From the NCBI RefSeq assembly GCF_019968605.1, contig NZ_CP082966.1, positions 1,475,001 through 1,539,000 of the forward strand: a stretch of 64,000 nucleotides of DNA, given 5' to 3'. A program made the translations under genes and the position numbers. Below the pieces are notes generated by a model that did no database searches, had not been told where the DNA came from, and was given only the letters and a program-made list of their open reading frames with translations. This DNA comes from Polaribacter litorisediminis (GTDB lineage: Bacteria; Bacteroidota; Bacteroidia; Flavobacteriales; Flavobacteriaceae). Position 1 is the first letter of the stretch. Each line of letters opens with the position of its first letter. Below, piece after piece: positions 15,232 through 25,260 of the stretch.

Positions 15232-16731
15232 CTAAAAAAATCCTAATTTATTTTTATCATAAGAGATTAACATATTTTTAGTTTGGCGATAATAATTAAG
15301 CATCATTACATGATTTTCTCTTCCAAATCCAGATTTTTTATAGCCTCCAAATGGTGCATGTGCTGGATAAGCGTGGTAACAATTTACCCAAACACGACCT
15401 GCTTTTATGGCTCTTGGAATTTGATATAATTGATGAGCATCTCGGGTCCAAACTCCAGCTCCAAGTCCATAAAGTGTATCATTTGCAATTGCTATAGCTT
15501 CCTCTTCATCTTTAAATTTGGTTACGCAAGCAACAGGGCCAAAAATTTCTTCTTGGAAGACTCTCATTTTATTATGACCTTCTAAAATAGTAGGCTGAAT
15601 GTAAAAACCGTTTGCTAAATCTCCATCTAATTTTTTAACTGCTCCGCCAGTTAATACTTTTGCACCTTCCTCTATACCTATTTTAAGGTAAGATTGTATT
15701 TTTTCGTATTGGTCGTTAGAGGCTTGTGCACCAACCATAGTGTTGACATCGTATGGATTAGCTTGCACAATAGCGTTCGTGCGCTCAATAACACGTTCCA
15801 TAAAAGCATCGTAAATATCTTCCTGAACTAAAATTCTTGAAGGACATGTACAAACCTCACCTTGATTAAAGGCAAATAACACTGCACCTTCAATAGCTTT
15901 ATCTAAATAGGCATCGTCTGCATCCATCACAGAATTAAAGAATACATTTGGAGATTTCCCACCTAACTCCATCGTTACAGGATTCAAGTTTTTAGATGCA
16001 TATTGCATAATTAATTGTCCAGTTGTCGTTTCTCCTGTAAAAGCAACTTTGTCTACTTTTGAACTTGATGCTAATGGTTTACCTGCTTCCGGACCAAAAC
16101 CATGAACAATATTAATAACTCCTGGAGGAAACACATCTGCAATTTTTTCCATTAATAAAGTCGCCGAAGAGGGTGTTTGTTCTGCTGGTTTTAAGACCAC
16201 GCAGTTCCCTGTAACGATAGCTGGGGGTAATTTCCAAGACAGCATTAATAATGGAAAATTCCATGGAATAATCTGTCCAACAACCCCTAGTGGTTCTTTA
16301 ATATTCATAGATAATGTATGTTGATCTAACTCAGTGGCACCTCCTTCTTCTGAACGAATACATGCAGCAAAATAGCGCCAATGGTCTACACACAAAGGAA
16401 TATCTGCATTTAATGTTTCGCGAATTGGCTTTCCATTATCGCATGTTTCAACAAGCGCAAACTCTTCTAAATTAGCCTCAATAATATCTGCAACTTTATA
16501 TAATAAATTAGAACGTTCTGTGGCCGATGTATTTCCCCAACTTTCTTTAGCGGCATTGGCTGCATCTAAAGCCAATTCTACATCCTCTTTTTGAGATCGT
16601 GGATATTTAGCAATGAAACTATTATCTATGGGCGATGTGTTTTCAAAATATTGACCACCTATGGGTTCTACAAATTTCCCGTTGATAAAATTAGAATATT
16701 TCTCTTTAAATTTTGGTTTAGAATAACTCAT
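15232..16731 (-). CDS. NAD(P)+-dependent aldehyde dehydrogenase, acetaldehyde type
   Basis: ALDH-superfamily enzyme of 499 residues that oxidises aldehydes to acids. The catalytic Glu is in MELGGKSPNVFF and the catalytic Cys in NQGEVCTCPSR; the Asn of IIPWNFPLLM is present. The sequence resembles the AldB/ExaC group that oxidises acetaldehyde and related short-chain aldehydes, consistent with the DUF779 neighbour. A divergent AraC-type gene lies 166 bases away and is the likely regulator. The gene has its own terminator. The family is certain; the substrate is inferred from relatives and neighbours. Confidence 0.92.
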   Translation of the reverse strand: MSYSKPKFKEKYSNFINGKFVEPIGGQYFENTSPIDNSFIAKYPRSQKEDVELALDAANAAKESWGNTSATERSNLLYKVADIIEANLEEFALVETCDNGKPIRETLNADIPLCVDHWRYFAACIRSEEGGATELDQHTLSMNIKEPLGVVGQIIPWNFPLLMLSWKLPPAIVTGNCVVLKPAEQTPSSATLLMEKIADVFPPGVINIVHGFGPEAGKPLASSSKVDKVAFTGETTTGQLIMQYASKNLNPVTMELGGKSPNVFFNSVMDADDAYLDKAIEGAVLFAFNQGEVCTCPSRILVQEDIYDAFMERVIERTNAIVQANPYDVNTMVGAQASNDQYEKIQSYLKIGIEEGAKVLTGGAVKKLDGDLANGFYIQPTILEGHNKMRVFQEEIFGPVACVTKFKDEEEAIAIANDTLYGLGAGVWTRDAHQLYQIPRAIKAGRVWVNCYHAYPAHAPFGGYKKSGFGRENHVMMLNYYRQTKNMLISYDKNKLGFF

Positions 16732-16774
16732 AAATGATGTAATTAAATTAGTAATTTGTTGTTTTTTAAATCTT

Positions 16775-16797
16775 AAAAATAGATTATTTCTATTTTT
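16775..16797. promoter_or_regulatory. Palindrome in the divergent aldehyde dehydrogenase/AraC intergenic region
   Basis: AAAAATAGA, five bases, TCTATTTTT: a perfect 9-bp inverted repeat about 45 bases upstream of the dehydrogenase start and 100 bases upstream of the AraC gene. It could be an operator for that regulator. Confidence 0.35.
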
Positions 16798-16897
16798 GAT
16801 AAAGTTATTTTATCATATTCGAAATATCTTGAACATATTTATTGTATTTTTGAACATATCTCTTATTTTTAATATTTATGTTTTAAAATTTTTAACA

Positions 16898-17821
16898 GTG
16901 AGTATAAATTCCATCTTAAAGCAACATCAAACCAAAAGAAATCTAACCACTTTAGTGGAAAATAGAACGACCTATAATGCAGATTATGCTGAGTTGAATA
17001 TTTATGAAACCCATGATTTTGCTGAAAAAGTAGCGCTGACATTTGACTTTCCTGTTATAGCCACCATGCTTACTGGAAAGAAAGTTATGCATATTGATGG
17101 TTTTAAAACTTTTGACTTTTTTCCTGGAGAATCGGTGGTCATGCCAAAAAACAAGGAGATGGTTATCGATTTCCCTTTAGCGACAAAAAAAAATCCAACG
17201 CAATGCCTAGCGCTTGGTATCGAAGCATCTAAAATTAACGAGGTCGTTGAGAAATTTAATCAAAATGTTGCTATTGAATACGAAAACAACAATTGGAATT
17301 TAGATAAAACAGCATCGCATTTAGTTAATAATACAGAAATTAATTATTTAATTGAACGATTAACGTGCACGTTTACGAATGATAGTATATCTAAAGATGT
17401 TTTATTAGATTTAATGATACAAGAATTAATCATTAGACTTTTACAAACAAAGGCAAAATCTTTAATTATAAATAATCCTAATCAAATTTTCAATGACACC
17501 AGAATAGGAACTGTCATTGGGTATATAAAAGAGAATTTAACCAATAAAGATATTAATGTAAATGTATTGGCAAAAAAAGCTTGTATGAGTGCCTCTCATT
17601 TTCATAAAAAATTTAAAAACACCTTAGGAGTTTCTCCGATTGATTATTTAAATTCTGAAAAAATTAAATTTTCAAAAAAACTAATGAAAGAAACTAAAGA
17701 TTTTAGAATGTCTGAAATCGCTTTTAAATCTGGTTTTAACAACACGAGTTATTTTAACAGACAATTTAAGAAGATGGAAATGATGACGCCTCAACAATTC
17801 AAAAAATCACTTGTTTTTTGA
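16898..17821 (+). CDS. AraC family transcriptional regulator
   Basis: A 307-residue regulator. The N-terminal region (about residues 20-170) matches the AraC-type regulator N-terminal domain found with aldehyde or alcohol responsive members. The C-terminal region (about 205-305) has the double helix-turn-helix: ACMSASHFHKKFK and IAFKSGFNNTSYFNRQFKKM. There is no ATG at the front of the frame; the GTG at 16898 (VSINSILKQH) fits the family N terminus. The 34 codons before it are very AT-rich and hydrophobic and look untranslated. It is divergent from the aldehyde dehydrogenase and probably controls it. Confidence 0.85.
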   Translation: MSINSILKQHQTKRNLTTLVENRTTYNADYAELNIYETHDFAEKVALTFDFPVIATMLTGKKVMHIDGFKTFDFFPGESVVMPKNKEMVIDFPLATKKNPTQCLALGIEASKINEVVEKFNQNVAIEYENNNWNLDKTASHLVNNTEINYLIERLTCTFTNDSISKDVLLDLMIQELIIRLLQTKAKSLIINNPNQIFNDTRIGTVIGYIKENLTNKDINVNVLAKKACMSASHFHKKFKNTLGVSPIDYLNSEKIKFSKKLMKETKDFRMSEIAFKSGFNNTSYFNRQFKKMEMMTPQQFKKSLVF

Positions 17822-17940
17822 ATAATTTGTGATAGACTCGTAAAATAGAAATACTGTTTTAAGCAGGCATGTTCATTAATATCAAAGTGTTGGTGTTAGT
17901 ACCCTACCTTTAATTCATTTGTGGATTTTTCTAAATAAAA

Positions 17941-18819
17941 TTAAAGAAGCGCCAAAATATCTTCTAAAATAGGATTGCTATTTTTTTTATTCCAAATTAC
18001 GGAAAGTGTTGTTTTTTGAGGAATCATATCCAATTCAATAAATTTAATTTTATAACCTCCTCTGCGAGCTAACGATTGTGGCACAATAGAAATTCCAAAA
18101 TTATTTTCCACTAATTTAAAAATAGAACTAGAGTGAATGGTATTATGAGAAATTAGAGGAGTAAAAGCGCAATCATCAAAAATTTGCATTACTTTTTCGT
18201 GGTAAGAGGCACTATACTTTGCATCAAAAAGAATGAAAGACTCCTCACTAAACTGCGCTAAACTTTTAAAATTATTTTTATGAATACTATGATTTTTGGG
18301 CAACACCAAACAAAAATTTTCTTTTAAAATTTCTTTTATTTCCAATGCTCTAGGAACCCTCTCTAAACGTACAAACCCAATATCCGAAGAAAAAGAAAGT
18401 AAATCATCTATTTGTTGCTGATTATCAATTTCTTTTAAATTAAAAAGTATATCTGGGTGATTTTTCTCAAAACTTAATAATAAATTAGGAATTACATCTT
18501 GCATGGCAGAACCCACATAACCAATTTTTAATTCTCCTTTCATACCATCATGCAATAATTTTGCATGATCTAAAGTATAAGAAAGTGTTTTTAGTTGCAA
18601 TGAAAATTCTTTTTTTAAATACGCCCCAACTTTCGTTAGGAGCACCTTTCTATTATGACGTTCAAAAAGAACAACCCCCAACTCTTCCTCTAGCATTTTA
18701 ATTTGTCTACTTAATCCTGGTTGAGAAATAAATAACTTCTCGGCTGCTTTTCTAAAATGTAATTCTTCGGCAACTGCTAAAAAATATCGAATGTGTCTTA
18801 ATTCTATTTGATGCTTCAT
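17941..18819 (-). CDS. LysR family transcriptional regulator
   Basis: A 292-residue LysR-type regulator. The N-terminal winged helix (residues 1-65) reads ELRHIRYFLAVAEELHFRKAAEKLF with the LSRQIKMLEEELG recognition segment. The effector-binding substrate-fold domain covers about 90-290. It is transcribed away from hutH with only 82 bases between the starts, the classic layout for a LysR regulator controlling its divergent neighbour. Control of the hut operon, perhaps with urocanate or histidine as inducer, is inferred from this position alone. The family call is secure. Confidence 0.92.
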   Translation of the reverse strand: MKHQIELRHIRYFLAVAEELHFRKAAEKLFISQPGLSRQIKMLEEELGVVLFERHNRKVLLTKVGAYLKKEFSLQLKTLSYTLDHAKLLHDGMKGELKIGYVGSAMQDVIPNLLLSFEKNHPDILFNLKEIDNQQQIDDLLSFSSDIGFVRLERVPRALEIKEILKENFCLVLPKNHSIHKNNFKSLAQFSEESFILFDAKYSASYHEKVMQIFDDCAFTPLISHNTIHSSSIFKLVENNFGISIVPQSLARRGGYKIKFIELDMIPQKTTLSVIWNKKNSNPILEDILALL

Positions 18820-18869
18820 AGGTATTATTTATTACATTGATTAGTATTATAAAGCATCAAAAGTAATCA

Positions 18870-18877
18870 TAACTTTG
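18870..18877 (+). promoter_or_regulatory. Candidate -7 promoter element of the hut operon
   Basis: TAACTTTG matches TAnnTTTG, 24 bases ahead of the hutH ATG. No clear TTTG -33 partner is seen, as expected if an activator such as the divergent LysR protein is required. Confidence 0.5.
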
Positions 18878-18901
18878 TAAAAACTCAACTAATAATAAAC
18901 A

Positions 18902-20392
18902 ATGTTTAAATACGGAATAGATCAACTTACACTTCTTAAAGTACGAGATATTGCTAACGGAAATTTAAAAACCATCATTACTAATGAAGCCAAAGAAAAA
19001 ATAATTGCCTGCAGAAAAAAAGTAGAAACCATCACCAAAAAAAACAAAGCGGTATATGGTATAAATACTGGTTTTGGACCTTTGTGTGATGTGCAAATAT
19101 CACCTAAAGAAACCCATCAACTTCAAACCAATTTACTCATTACACATGCTGTGGGGGTTGGTGAAAATATTGACAAACAATTGTCTAAATTGATGATGAT
19201 TTGCAAAGTGCATGCATTATGTCAGGGTTTTTCTGGCGTTCGTTTAAAATTGATAGAACGTATTATTTATTTTATAGAAAATGATTTATTACCAACTGTT
19301 CCTATGCAAGGTTCTGTGGGAGCTTCGGGAGATTTAGCGCCTCTTTCTCACTTATTTTTACCAATTATTGGTGAAGGAGAATTTTGGGTGAATCATAAAA
19401 TTCTTCCTGCCAAAGAAGTTTTAGAAAATCATAATTTACAACCTTTAGAATTGCATGCTAAAGAGGGTTTAGGCTTAATAAACGGCACTCAATTTATTTT
19501 AGCACATACGATTACCGGACTTCTAAAAATGGACTATTTATTGGATTTAGCAGATGTTTCTGGTGCCATGAGTATTGAAGGTTATAAAGGAAGTTCGTCT
19601 CCTTTTAGAGAAGAATTACATCGCATAAGACCGTTTAAAGGAAGTATAAAAGTTGCAGAAAGAATGCGAAATTTATTTAAAAACTCTCAAAACATTACTT
19701 CTCATGAGAATTGCGAACGTGTTCAAGACCCCTACTCTATGCGCTGTATTCCTCAGGTACATGGTGCTTCTAGAAATGCATTTTACCACTTACTAGAATT
19801 GGCGGAAATAGAAATGAATGCGGTTACCGATAACCCCATTGTATTGAGCGAAACAGAAGCAATTTCAGGAGGTAATTTTCACGGACAACCTTTGGCTATG
19901 GCATTAGATTACTGTTCAATTGCTGCATCAGAATTAGGAAATATTGCAGACCGACGTTGTTATTTATTGTTAGAAGGGAAATATGGTTTACCAAGATTAC
20001 TAACTAAAAGTGGCGGTTTAAACTCTGGTTTTATGATTCCGCAATACACCACCGCAGCTTTGGTTACCGAAAACAAATCGTTGTGCTTCCCTCCTTCTGC
20101 AGATAGTATTCCAACTTCTTTAGGACAAGAAGATCATGTCTCGATGGGAAGTATTTCTGGTCGACAATTCAATGAAATTTTAGGGAATTTAGAAAAAATA
20201 CTAGCTATCGAATTGATGTATGCCGCGCAAGCACTAGAATTTAGAAGACCCAATACATTTTCTAAAATCATAGAAAAAAATCATACAATTATTAGAGAAA
20301 AAGTTGATAAATTAGAAGAGGATAGACTTTTAAAGGATGATATTTATAATATGATTCAATTAGTGAGAAATAAAAATATTATCGTAAAATAA
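18902..20392 (+). CDS. hutH: Histidine ammonia-lyase
   Basis: Converts L-histidine to urocanate and ammonia, the first step of histidine utilisation. At 496 residues it has the normal HAL length. The self-made MIO cofactor arises from Ala141-Ser142-Gly143 in GSVGASGDLAPLSHL. Other conserved features are YGINTGFGP near residue 52, the Gln-rich block VQDPYSMRCIPQVHG, and NDNP-like VTDNPIV. It is the first gene of hutHUIG, and hutU begins 8 bases after its stop. Confidence 0.97.
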   Translation: MFKYGIDQLTLLKVRDIANGNLKTIITNEAKEKIIACRKKVETITKKNKAVYGINTGFGPLCDVQISPKETHQLQTNLLITHAVGVGENIDKQLSKLMMICKVHALCQGFSGVRLKLIERIIYFIENDLLPTVPMQGSVGASGDLAPLSHLFLPIIGEGEFWVNHKILPAKEVLENHNLQPLELHAKEGLGLINGTQFILAHTITGLLKMDYLLDLADVSGAMSIEGYKGSSSPFREELHRIRPFKGSIKVAERMRNLFKNSQNITSHENCERVQDPYSMRCIPQVHGASRNAFYHLLELAEIEMNAVTDNPIVLSETEAISGGNFHGQPLAMALDYCSIAASELGNIADRRCYLLLEGKYGLPRLLTKSGGLNSGFMIPQYTTAALVTENKSLCFPPSADSIPTSLGQEDHVSMGSISGRQFNEILGNLEKILAIELMYAAQALEFRRPNTFSKIIEKNHTIIREKVDKLEEDRLLKDDIYNMIQLVRNKNIIVK

Positions 20393-20400
20393 AATTAATC

Positions 20401-22401
20401 ATGACGTTTCAAGAACAAATTTTACAAGGAATTCCTGCAATTTTACCTGCTAAAAGAAGCTATCCTAAAGATGCAAATAGAGCTCCAAAAAGAAAAGATA
20501 TTTTAACAATTGAAGAAAAACAGCTCGCGATTAAAAATGCTTTACGATATTTTCCAAAAGATTGGCATCAAGAATTAGCTACTGAATTTGCGAATGAATT
20601 AAAAGAATTTGGCAGAATATATATGTATCGGTTCAAACCAGCGTATAAGATTTTTGCTAGATCAATTGCAGAATATCCTTCAAAAACACAGCAAGCTGCA
20701 GCCATCATGTTAATGATTCAGAATAATCTAAACCCATCAGTTGCGCAGCATCCAGAAGAACTCATCACCTATGGCGGAAATGGTGCTGTTTTTCAAAATT
20801 GGGTGCAATATCTTTTGGTCATGCAGTATTTAGCAATGATGACAGCAGAACAAACTTTACATGTATATTCGGGTCATCCCATGGGTTTATTTCCCTCCTC
20901 TAAAAATGCACCAAGAGTTGTCGTAACCAACGGAATGATGATTCCGAATTACTCAAAACCAAACGATTGGGAAAAGTTTAATGCTTTAGGAGTTACTCAA
21001 TATGGGCAAATGACTGCGGGTTCATTTATGTATATTGGTCCGCAAGGAATTGTACACGGAACCACGATTACGGTGATGAACGCATTTCGAAAAATATTAA
21101 AAAAAGAGGAAAATCCGAATGGAAAAATATTTTTAACAGCAGGATTAGGCGGCATGAGTGGCGCACAACCCAAAGCGGGAACTATTGCAGGTTGTATTAC
21201 AATTTGCGCAGAAGTAAACAAAAAAGCGGCTATAAAAAGATATGAGCAAGGTTGGGTAGATGTTTTAATTGATGATATTGATATTCTTGTTGAAAGAACC
21301 TTAAAAGCTCAAAAAAATAAAGAAATTGTTTCAATCGCTTTTATTGGAAATATTATTCATGTTTGGGAAAAATTTGATGAAGAAAATATCTTTATTCATA
21401 TCGGTTCAGATCAAACGTCACTGCATATTCCTTGGACAGGGGGGTATTATCCTGCAGATATTTCTTATGAAGCTGCCAATATTTTACTAAGAGAAAATCC
21501 TGAATTATTTAAAAAAGAGGTACAAAAATCTTTAAGAAGGCACGCAAAATCTATCAATAATCATACTAAAAAAGGAACCTATTTCTTTGATTATGGAAAT
21601 GCCTTTTTATTAGAAGCGTCAAGAGCTGGTGCCGATGTAATGGCAAAAAATAAGATTGATTTTAAATATCCTTCTTATGTGCAGGACATTTTAGGTCCCA
21701 TGTGTTTCGATTATGGTTTTGGACCTTTTAGATGGGTGTGTGCTTCTGGGAATCCTAAAGATTTAGACAAAACGGATGCCATTGCTGCAACTGTTTTACA
21801 AGAATTAATGGAGAATTCACCCGAAGAAATAAAACTACAAATGCAGGATAATATCACTTGGATACAGAATGCAAAATCCAATAAAATGATTGTTGGTTCT
21901 CAAGCTAGAATTCTATATGCAGATGCTGAAGGGCGCATAAAAATTGCAGAAGCTTTTAATAATGCCATTGCAAAAGGAGAAATTGGCCCAATAATTTTAG
22001 GTAGAGATCATCATGATGTGAGTGGAACAGATTCTCCCTTTAGAGAAACTTCTAATATTTACGATGGTAGTAAATTTACTGCAGATATGGCAATTCATAA
22101 TGTTATTGGAGATAGCTTTCGAGGTGCAACTTGGGTTTCTATTCATAATGGCGGCGGCGTTGGTTGGGGAGAAGTAATCAATGGTGGTTTCGGAATGCTC
22201 TTAGACGGCACAAAAGAGGCAGAACAGAAATTAAGAAATATGCTTTTTTATGATGTAAATAACGGAATTGCAAGAAGAAGTTGGGCAAGAAATAAAGAAG
22301 CTATTTTTGCCATAAAAAGAGAAATGGAAAGAACCCCAAATCTAAAAATTACGTTGCCTAACTTCGTGGAGGAAAATCTCTTAAAAAATTTATTTGAATG
22401 A
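20401..22401 (+). CDS. hutU: Urocanate hydratase
   Basis: Converts urocanate to 4-imidazolone-5-propionate using tightly bound NAD+ as an electrophile. It has 666 residues, the longer form with extra sequence at the front. Conserved blocks include YSGHPMGLFPS, TAGSFMYIGPQGIVHGT, the nucleotide site TAGLGGMSGAQPKA, and GPFRWVCASGNPKDL. The C-terminal block IHNGGGVGWGEV is also present. The ATG follows the hutH stop by 8 bases and the stop overlaps the hutI start by four bases. Confidence 0.97.
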   Translation: MTFQEQILQGIPAILPAKRSYPKDANRAPKRKDILTIEEKQLAIKNALRYFPKDWHQELATEFANELKEFGRIYMYRFKPAYKIFARSIAEYPSKTQQAAAIMLMIQNNLNPSVAQHPEELITYGGNGAVFQNWVQYLLVMQYLAMMTAEQTLHVYSGHPMGLFPSSKNAPRVVVTNGMMIPNYSKPNDWEKFNALGVTQYGQMTAGSFMYIGPQGIVHGTTITVMNAFRKILKKEENPNGKIFLTAGLGGMSGAQPKAGTIAGCITICAEVNKKAAIKRYEQGWVDVLIDDIDILVERTLKAQKNKEIVSIAFIGNIIHVWEKFDEENIFIHIGSDQTSLHIPWTGGYYPADISYEAANILLRENPELFKKEVQKSLRRHAKSINNHTKKGTYFFDYGNAFLLEASRAGADVMAKNKIDFKYPSYVQDILGPMCFDYGFGPFRWVCASGNPKDLDKTDAIAATVLQELMENSPEEIKLQMQDNITWIQNAKSNKMIVGSQARILYADAEGRIKIAEAFNNAIAKGEIGPIILGRDHHDVSGTDSPFRETSNIYDGSKFTADMAIHNVIGDSFRGATWVSIHNGGGVGWGEVINGGFGMLLDGTKEAEQKLRNMLFYDVNNGIARRSWARNKEAIFAIKREMERTPNLKITLPNFVEENLLKNLFE

Positions 22402-23639
22402 ATGTACTTTTTATAAATATCAAAGAATTAATTCAAGTACGAGAGCACTCCGTAGATTTTATTTCTGGGAAAGACATGAATGTTTTACCCACGATTAAAA
22501 ACGCTTTTTTATTAGTTGAAAATGGATTCATTGCCGATTTTGGATTGATGGAACACTGCCCTAATATAGCAATTAAAACGATTGATGCTAGCGGAAGAAT
22601 GATCTTACCTTCTTGGTGTGATTCTCATACGCACCTTGTGTATTCAGGCAATCGAGAAGATGAATTTGTTGCTAGAATTAACGGACTTTCATATGCTGAA
22701 ATTGCTGAAAAGGGCGGCGGAATTTTAAACTCTGCTAAAAAACTACAAGAAACTTCAGAAGAAGATTTATACAACGAAAGTAAAATTCGATTAGAAGAAA
22801 TTATTCAATTAGGCACAGGTGCTGTAGAAATAAAATCGGGATATGGTTTAACAAAAGATGCGGAGTTAAAAATGCTTCGTGTCATAAAAAAATTAAAAGA
22901 AAATTATTCGGTAGCGATAAAAGCTACTTTTTTAGGTGCTCATGCAATTCCAGCTGCCTATAAAAACCATAAAAGCGGGTATTTACAAATGTTAATTGAT
23001 GATATGCTACCGATTATTGCAAAAGAAAAGTTAGCGGATTTTATCGATATTTTCTGTGAAACAGGCTATTTTTCTGTGAAAGATACAGCGCAAATCTTAA
23101 AAGCTGGACAAAAGCACGGACTCCGAGGTAAAATTCATGTCAATCAGTTTACTGCCATAGGCGGAGTTGAAGTTGCTGTTCAAAACAAAGCATTATCGGT
23201 AGACCATTTGGAAGAAATGAGAACTGAAGATATTGAAGCTCTTAAAAACACCAAAACAATGCCAGTTGCCTTGCCAAGTTGTTCTTATTTTTTAAGCATT
23301 CCGTATGCACCCGCTAGAAAAATGATCAACGCGGGTTTGCCTTTGGCCTTAGCAACAGATTACAACCCTGGTTCTACACCTTCTGGAAACATGAATTTTG
23401 TGGTTGCTACGGCTTGTATTAAAATGAAAATGACACCCGAAGAAGCTATAAATGCGGCAACAATTAACGGAGCTTATGCCATGAATTTACAAGAAAAAGT
23501 AGGTTCTATTACCAAAGGAAAATTAGCGAATTTAATTTTGACTAAGAAAATTAATTCTTATAATTTTATTCCTTATTCTTTTGGAAATCATCAAATTGAA
23601 AGCGTATTTTTAAAAGGGAATGAAATTAAAAAAGCATAA
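22398..23639 (+). CDS. hutI: Imidazolonepropionase
   Basis: Zinc or iron amidohydrolase that opens imidazolone propionate to N-formimidoyl-L-glutamate. It has 413 residues. The amidohydrolase metal ligands are visible as DSHTHLVYSGNRE near residue 75, with further His and Asp in KATFLGAHAIP, IHVNQFTAIGG and LATDYNPGS. The start overlaps the hutU stop (ATGA), so the genes are translationally coupled. hutG starts within a few bases of the stop. Confidence 0.96.
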   Translation: MNVLFINIKELIQVREHSVDFISGKDMNVLPTIKNAFLLVENGFIADFGLMEHCPNIAIKTIDASGRMILPSWCDSHTHLVYSGNREDEFVARINGLSYAEIAEKGGGILNSAKKLQETSEEDLYNESKIRLEEIIQLGTGAVEIKSGYGLTKDAELKMLRVIKKLKENYSVAIKATFLGAHAIPAAYKNHKSGYLQMLIDDMLPIIAKEKLADFIDIFCETGYFSVKDTAQILKAGQKHGLRGKIHVNQFTAIGGVEVAVQNKALSVDHLEEMRTEDIEALKNTKTMPVALPSCSYFLSIPYAPARKMINAGLPLALATDYNPGSTPSGNMNFVVATACIKMKMTPEEAINAATINGAYAMNLQEKVGSITKGKLANLILTKKINSYNFIPYSFGNHQIESVFLKGNEIKKA

Positions 23640-23640
23640 A

Positions 23641-24606
23641 ATGGAATTCTTTAAAAATTTAAAAGTCGATTACACAACAGGGAATAAAAATAATTATTCT
23701 GGTAGAAGTTCTAAGCTTCCCAATCAATATTGGCATCAAGAAATAAAGGTTTCGAGTATTGAAAAACTAAAGATTCCGAATACTATTGATATTGGTTTGA
23801 TTGGTTATGCTTGTGATGAAGGGGTTCAAAGAAATCAAGGTAGAATTGGCGCTAGAAAAGGTCCAAAAAGCATAAGAACTAAATTAGGAAAACTTCCGAT
23901 TCATTTTAAAAATAAAAACATTACCGATTTTGGAGATATTATTTGCGTTGATACTAATTTAGAGGATTGCCAGAAAGCACTTTCTAAAAGCATTAGTACA
24001 TTAATTAAGAATCATGTTTTACCAATTGCCATTGGTGGCGGCCATGATATAGCTTTGGCTAATTTCAACGGAATCAAAGATGCTATTAAAAATACTTCAA
24101 AAAATAACATCGGAATTATCAATTTTGATGCACATTTCGATGTAAGAAAAGTGGATACTCAAGGAAATTCAGGGACTCCTTTTTATCAAATTTTAAAAGA
24201 AAATGATACTGCTCGTTATTTTGCAATCGGAATTCAGCAACAATCAAACACCAAAGAATTATTTGAAATTGCAGCAGCATATAATGTTTCTTATGTTTCT
24301 AATTTTGACTGTGAATCCTTTGGCGAAGACTTAAAAAACAAACTAACTACTTTTATCGATCAAGTAGATTATATATACATCACAATCGATTTAGATGGGT
24401 TTTCATCCGCTTTTGCTCCGGGAGTAAGCGCACCTTCTGCACTCGGTTTTTCCCCTAACTTTGTTTATCAAGTTTTAACTTTTTTATTCCAAAGTAAAAA
24501 AGTCATTTCTTGTGATATTGCCGAATTAAACCCAAATTTTGATATAGACAGTGCTACCGCAGGTTTAGCAGCTAAATTAGTAGATTTTATGGTTTTGAAT
24601 TCCTGA
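23641..24606 (+). CDS. hutG: Formimidoylglutamase
   Basis: Arginase/agmatinase-family enzyme that splits N-formimidoyl-glutamate to glutamate and formamide. It has 321 residues from the ATG at 23641, which directly follows the hutI stop. An upstream in-frame codon would overlap hutI and is not preferred. Manganese ligands are in GGGHDIALANF, NFDAHFDVR and TIDLDGFSSAFAPG, the three arginase signatures in order. It completes a four-step histidine-to-glutamate pathway. No clear terminator hairpin follows. Confidence 0.95.
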   Translation: MEFFKNLKVDYTTGNKNNYSGRSSKLPNQYWHQEIKVSSIEKLKIPNTIDIGLIGYACDEGVQRNQGRIGARKGPKSIRTKLGKLPIHFKNKNITDFGDIICVDTNLEDCQKALSKSISTLIKNHVLPIAIGGGHDIALANFNGIKDAIKNTSKNNIGIINFDAHFDVRKVDTQGNSGTPFYQILKENDTARYFAIGIQQQSNTKELFEIAAAYNVSYVSNFDCESFGEDLKNKLTTFIDQVDYIYITIDLDGFSSAFAPGVSAPSALGFSPNFVYQVLTFLFQSKKVISCDIAELNPNFDIDSATAGLAAKLVDFMVLNS

Positions 24607-25035
24607 ATCTTGAGAATAACAATAATTTGATAAAACGTTCGTACTCAAAAATAGCTAAATTTATAGTTGAGTTACTAAAATCGTTATTGTCATTTCATCA
24701 ATACATAAAATTATAAAGGTATTTAGTCTTAGAGTGATTTCAGTTCTTAATTTGCTTTCAAAACAGATTATCATATTATTAACATTATAACGTATATATT
24801 AATTAAATAATAGTATTTGTAATCATTTACATATTTTTTAACTTATTTTTAGTCGATATATTGAATAAAACTCAAAGGTGTTCTTATTGACTAATACACT
24901 TATCCCATTAATATCTACATTTATTTTTCAAATGGACTCAAATACTACTGCGCTCTTTTTTTTAGCATTTTTTACTTTCTTTTAGTGTAGTTTTGAAGTG
25001 TCAGTAATTGTTAATAACTTATAATTCCCCCAATT
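24607..25035. other. Intergenic region after hutG
   Basis: About 430 AT-rich bases. No gene, RNA or strong hairpin was recognised. The promoter of the two small genes that follow must lie here or they would be distant members of the hut transcript. Confidence 0.5.
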
Positions 25036-25260
25036 ATGAAAGTAAATACATTAAAACAAATAGCCATCCTTTTAATTTGTGCAGTAGGATTATACCTTTC
25101 AGGTAGTAATTTACTAAACATCGCTGGTATTAAATCTTTATCTGATGCAGCAACTGTGATAACTTTTTTCTCTTGTTTTTTTCCTTTCTCAATTTTGACA
25201 ATAAACTTATCTATTAACTTTTTACAAATCTTTTTTAAATTTAAACCCCTACAATTATGA
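25036..25260 (+). CDS. Small hydrophobic membrane protein, unknown family
   Basis: A 74-residue protein with two probable membrane helices (about residues 8-32 and 38-68), a short loop and a basic start MKVNTLKQ. I do not recognise the family. The support for it being a gene is a good ATG, the hydrophobic pattern, and a four-base ATGA overlap with a second tiny frame. It follows hutG by 430 bases and is followed by a strong terminator at 25446-25474. No function is proposed. Confidence 0.55.
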   Translation: MKVNTLKQIAILLICAVGLYLSGSNLLNIAGIKSLSDAATVITFFSCFFPFSILTINLSINFLQIFFKFKPLQL

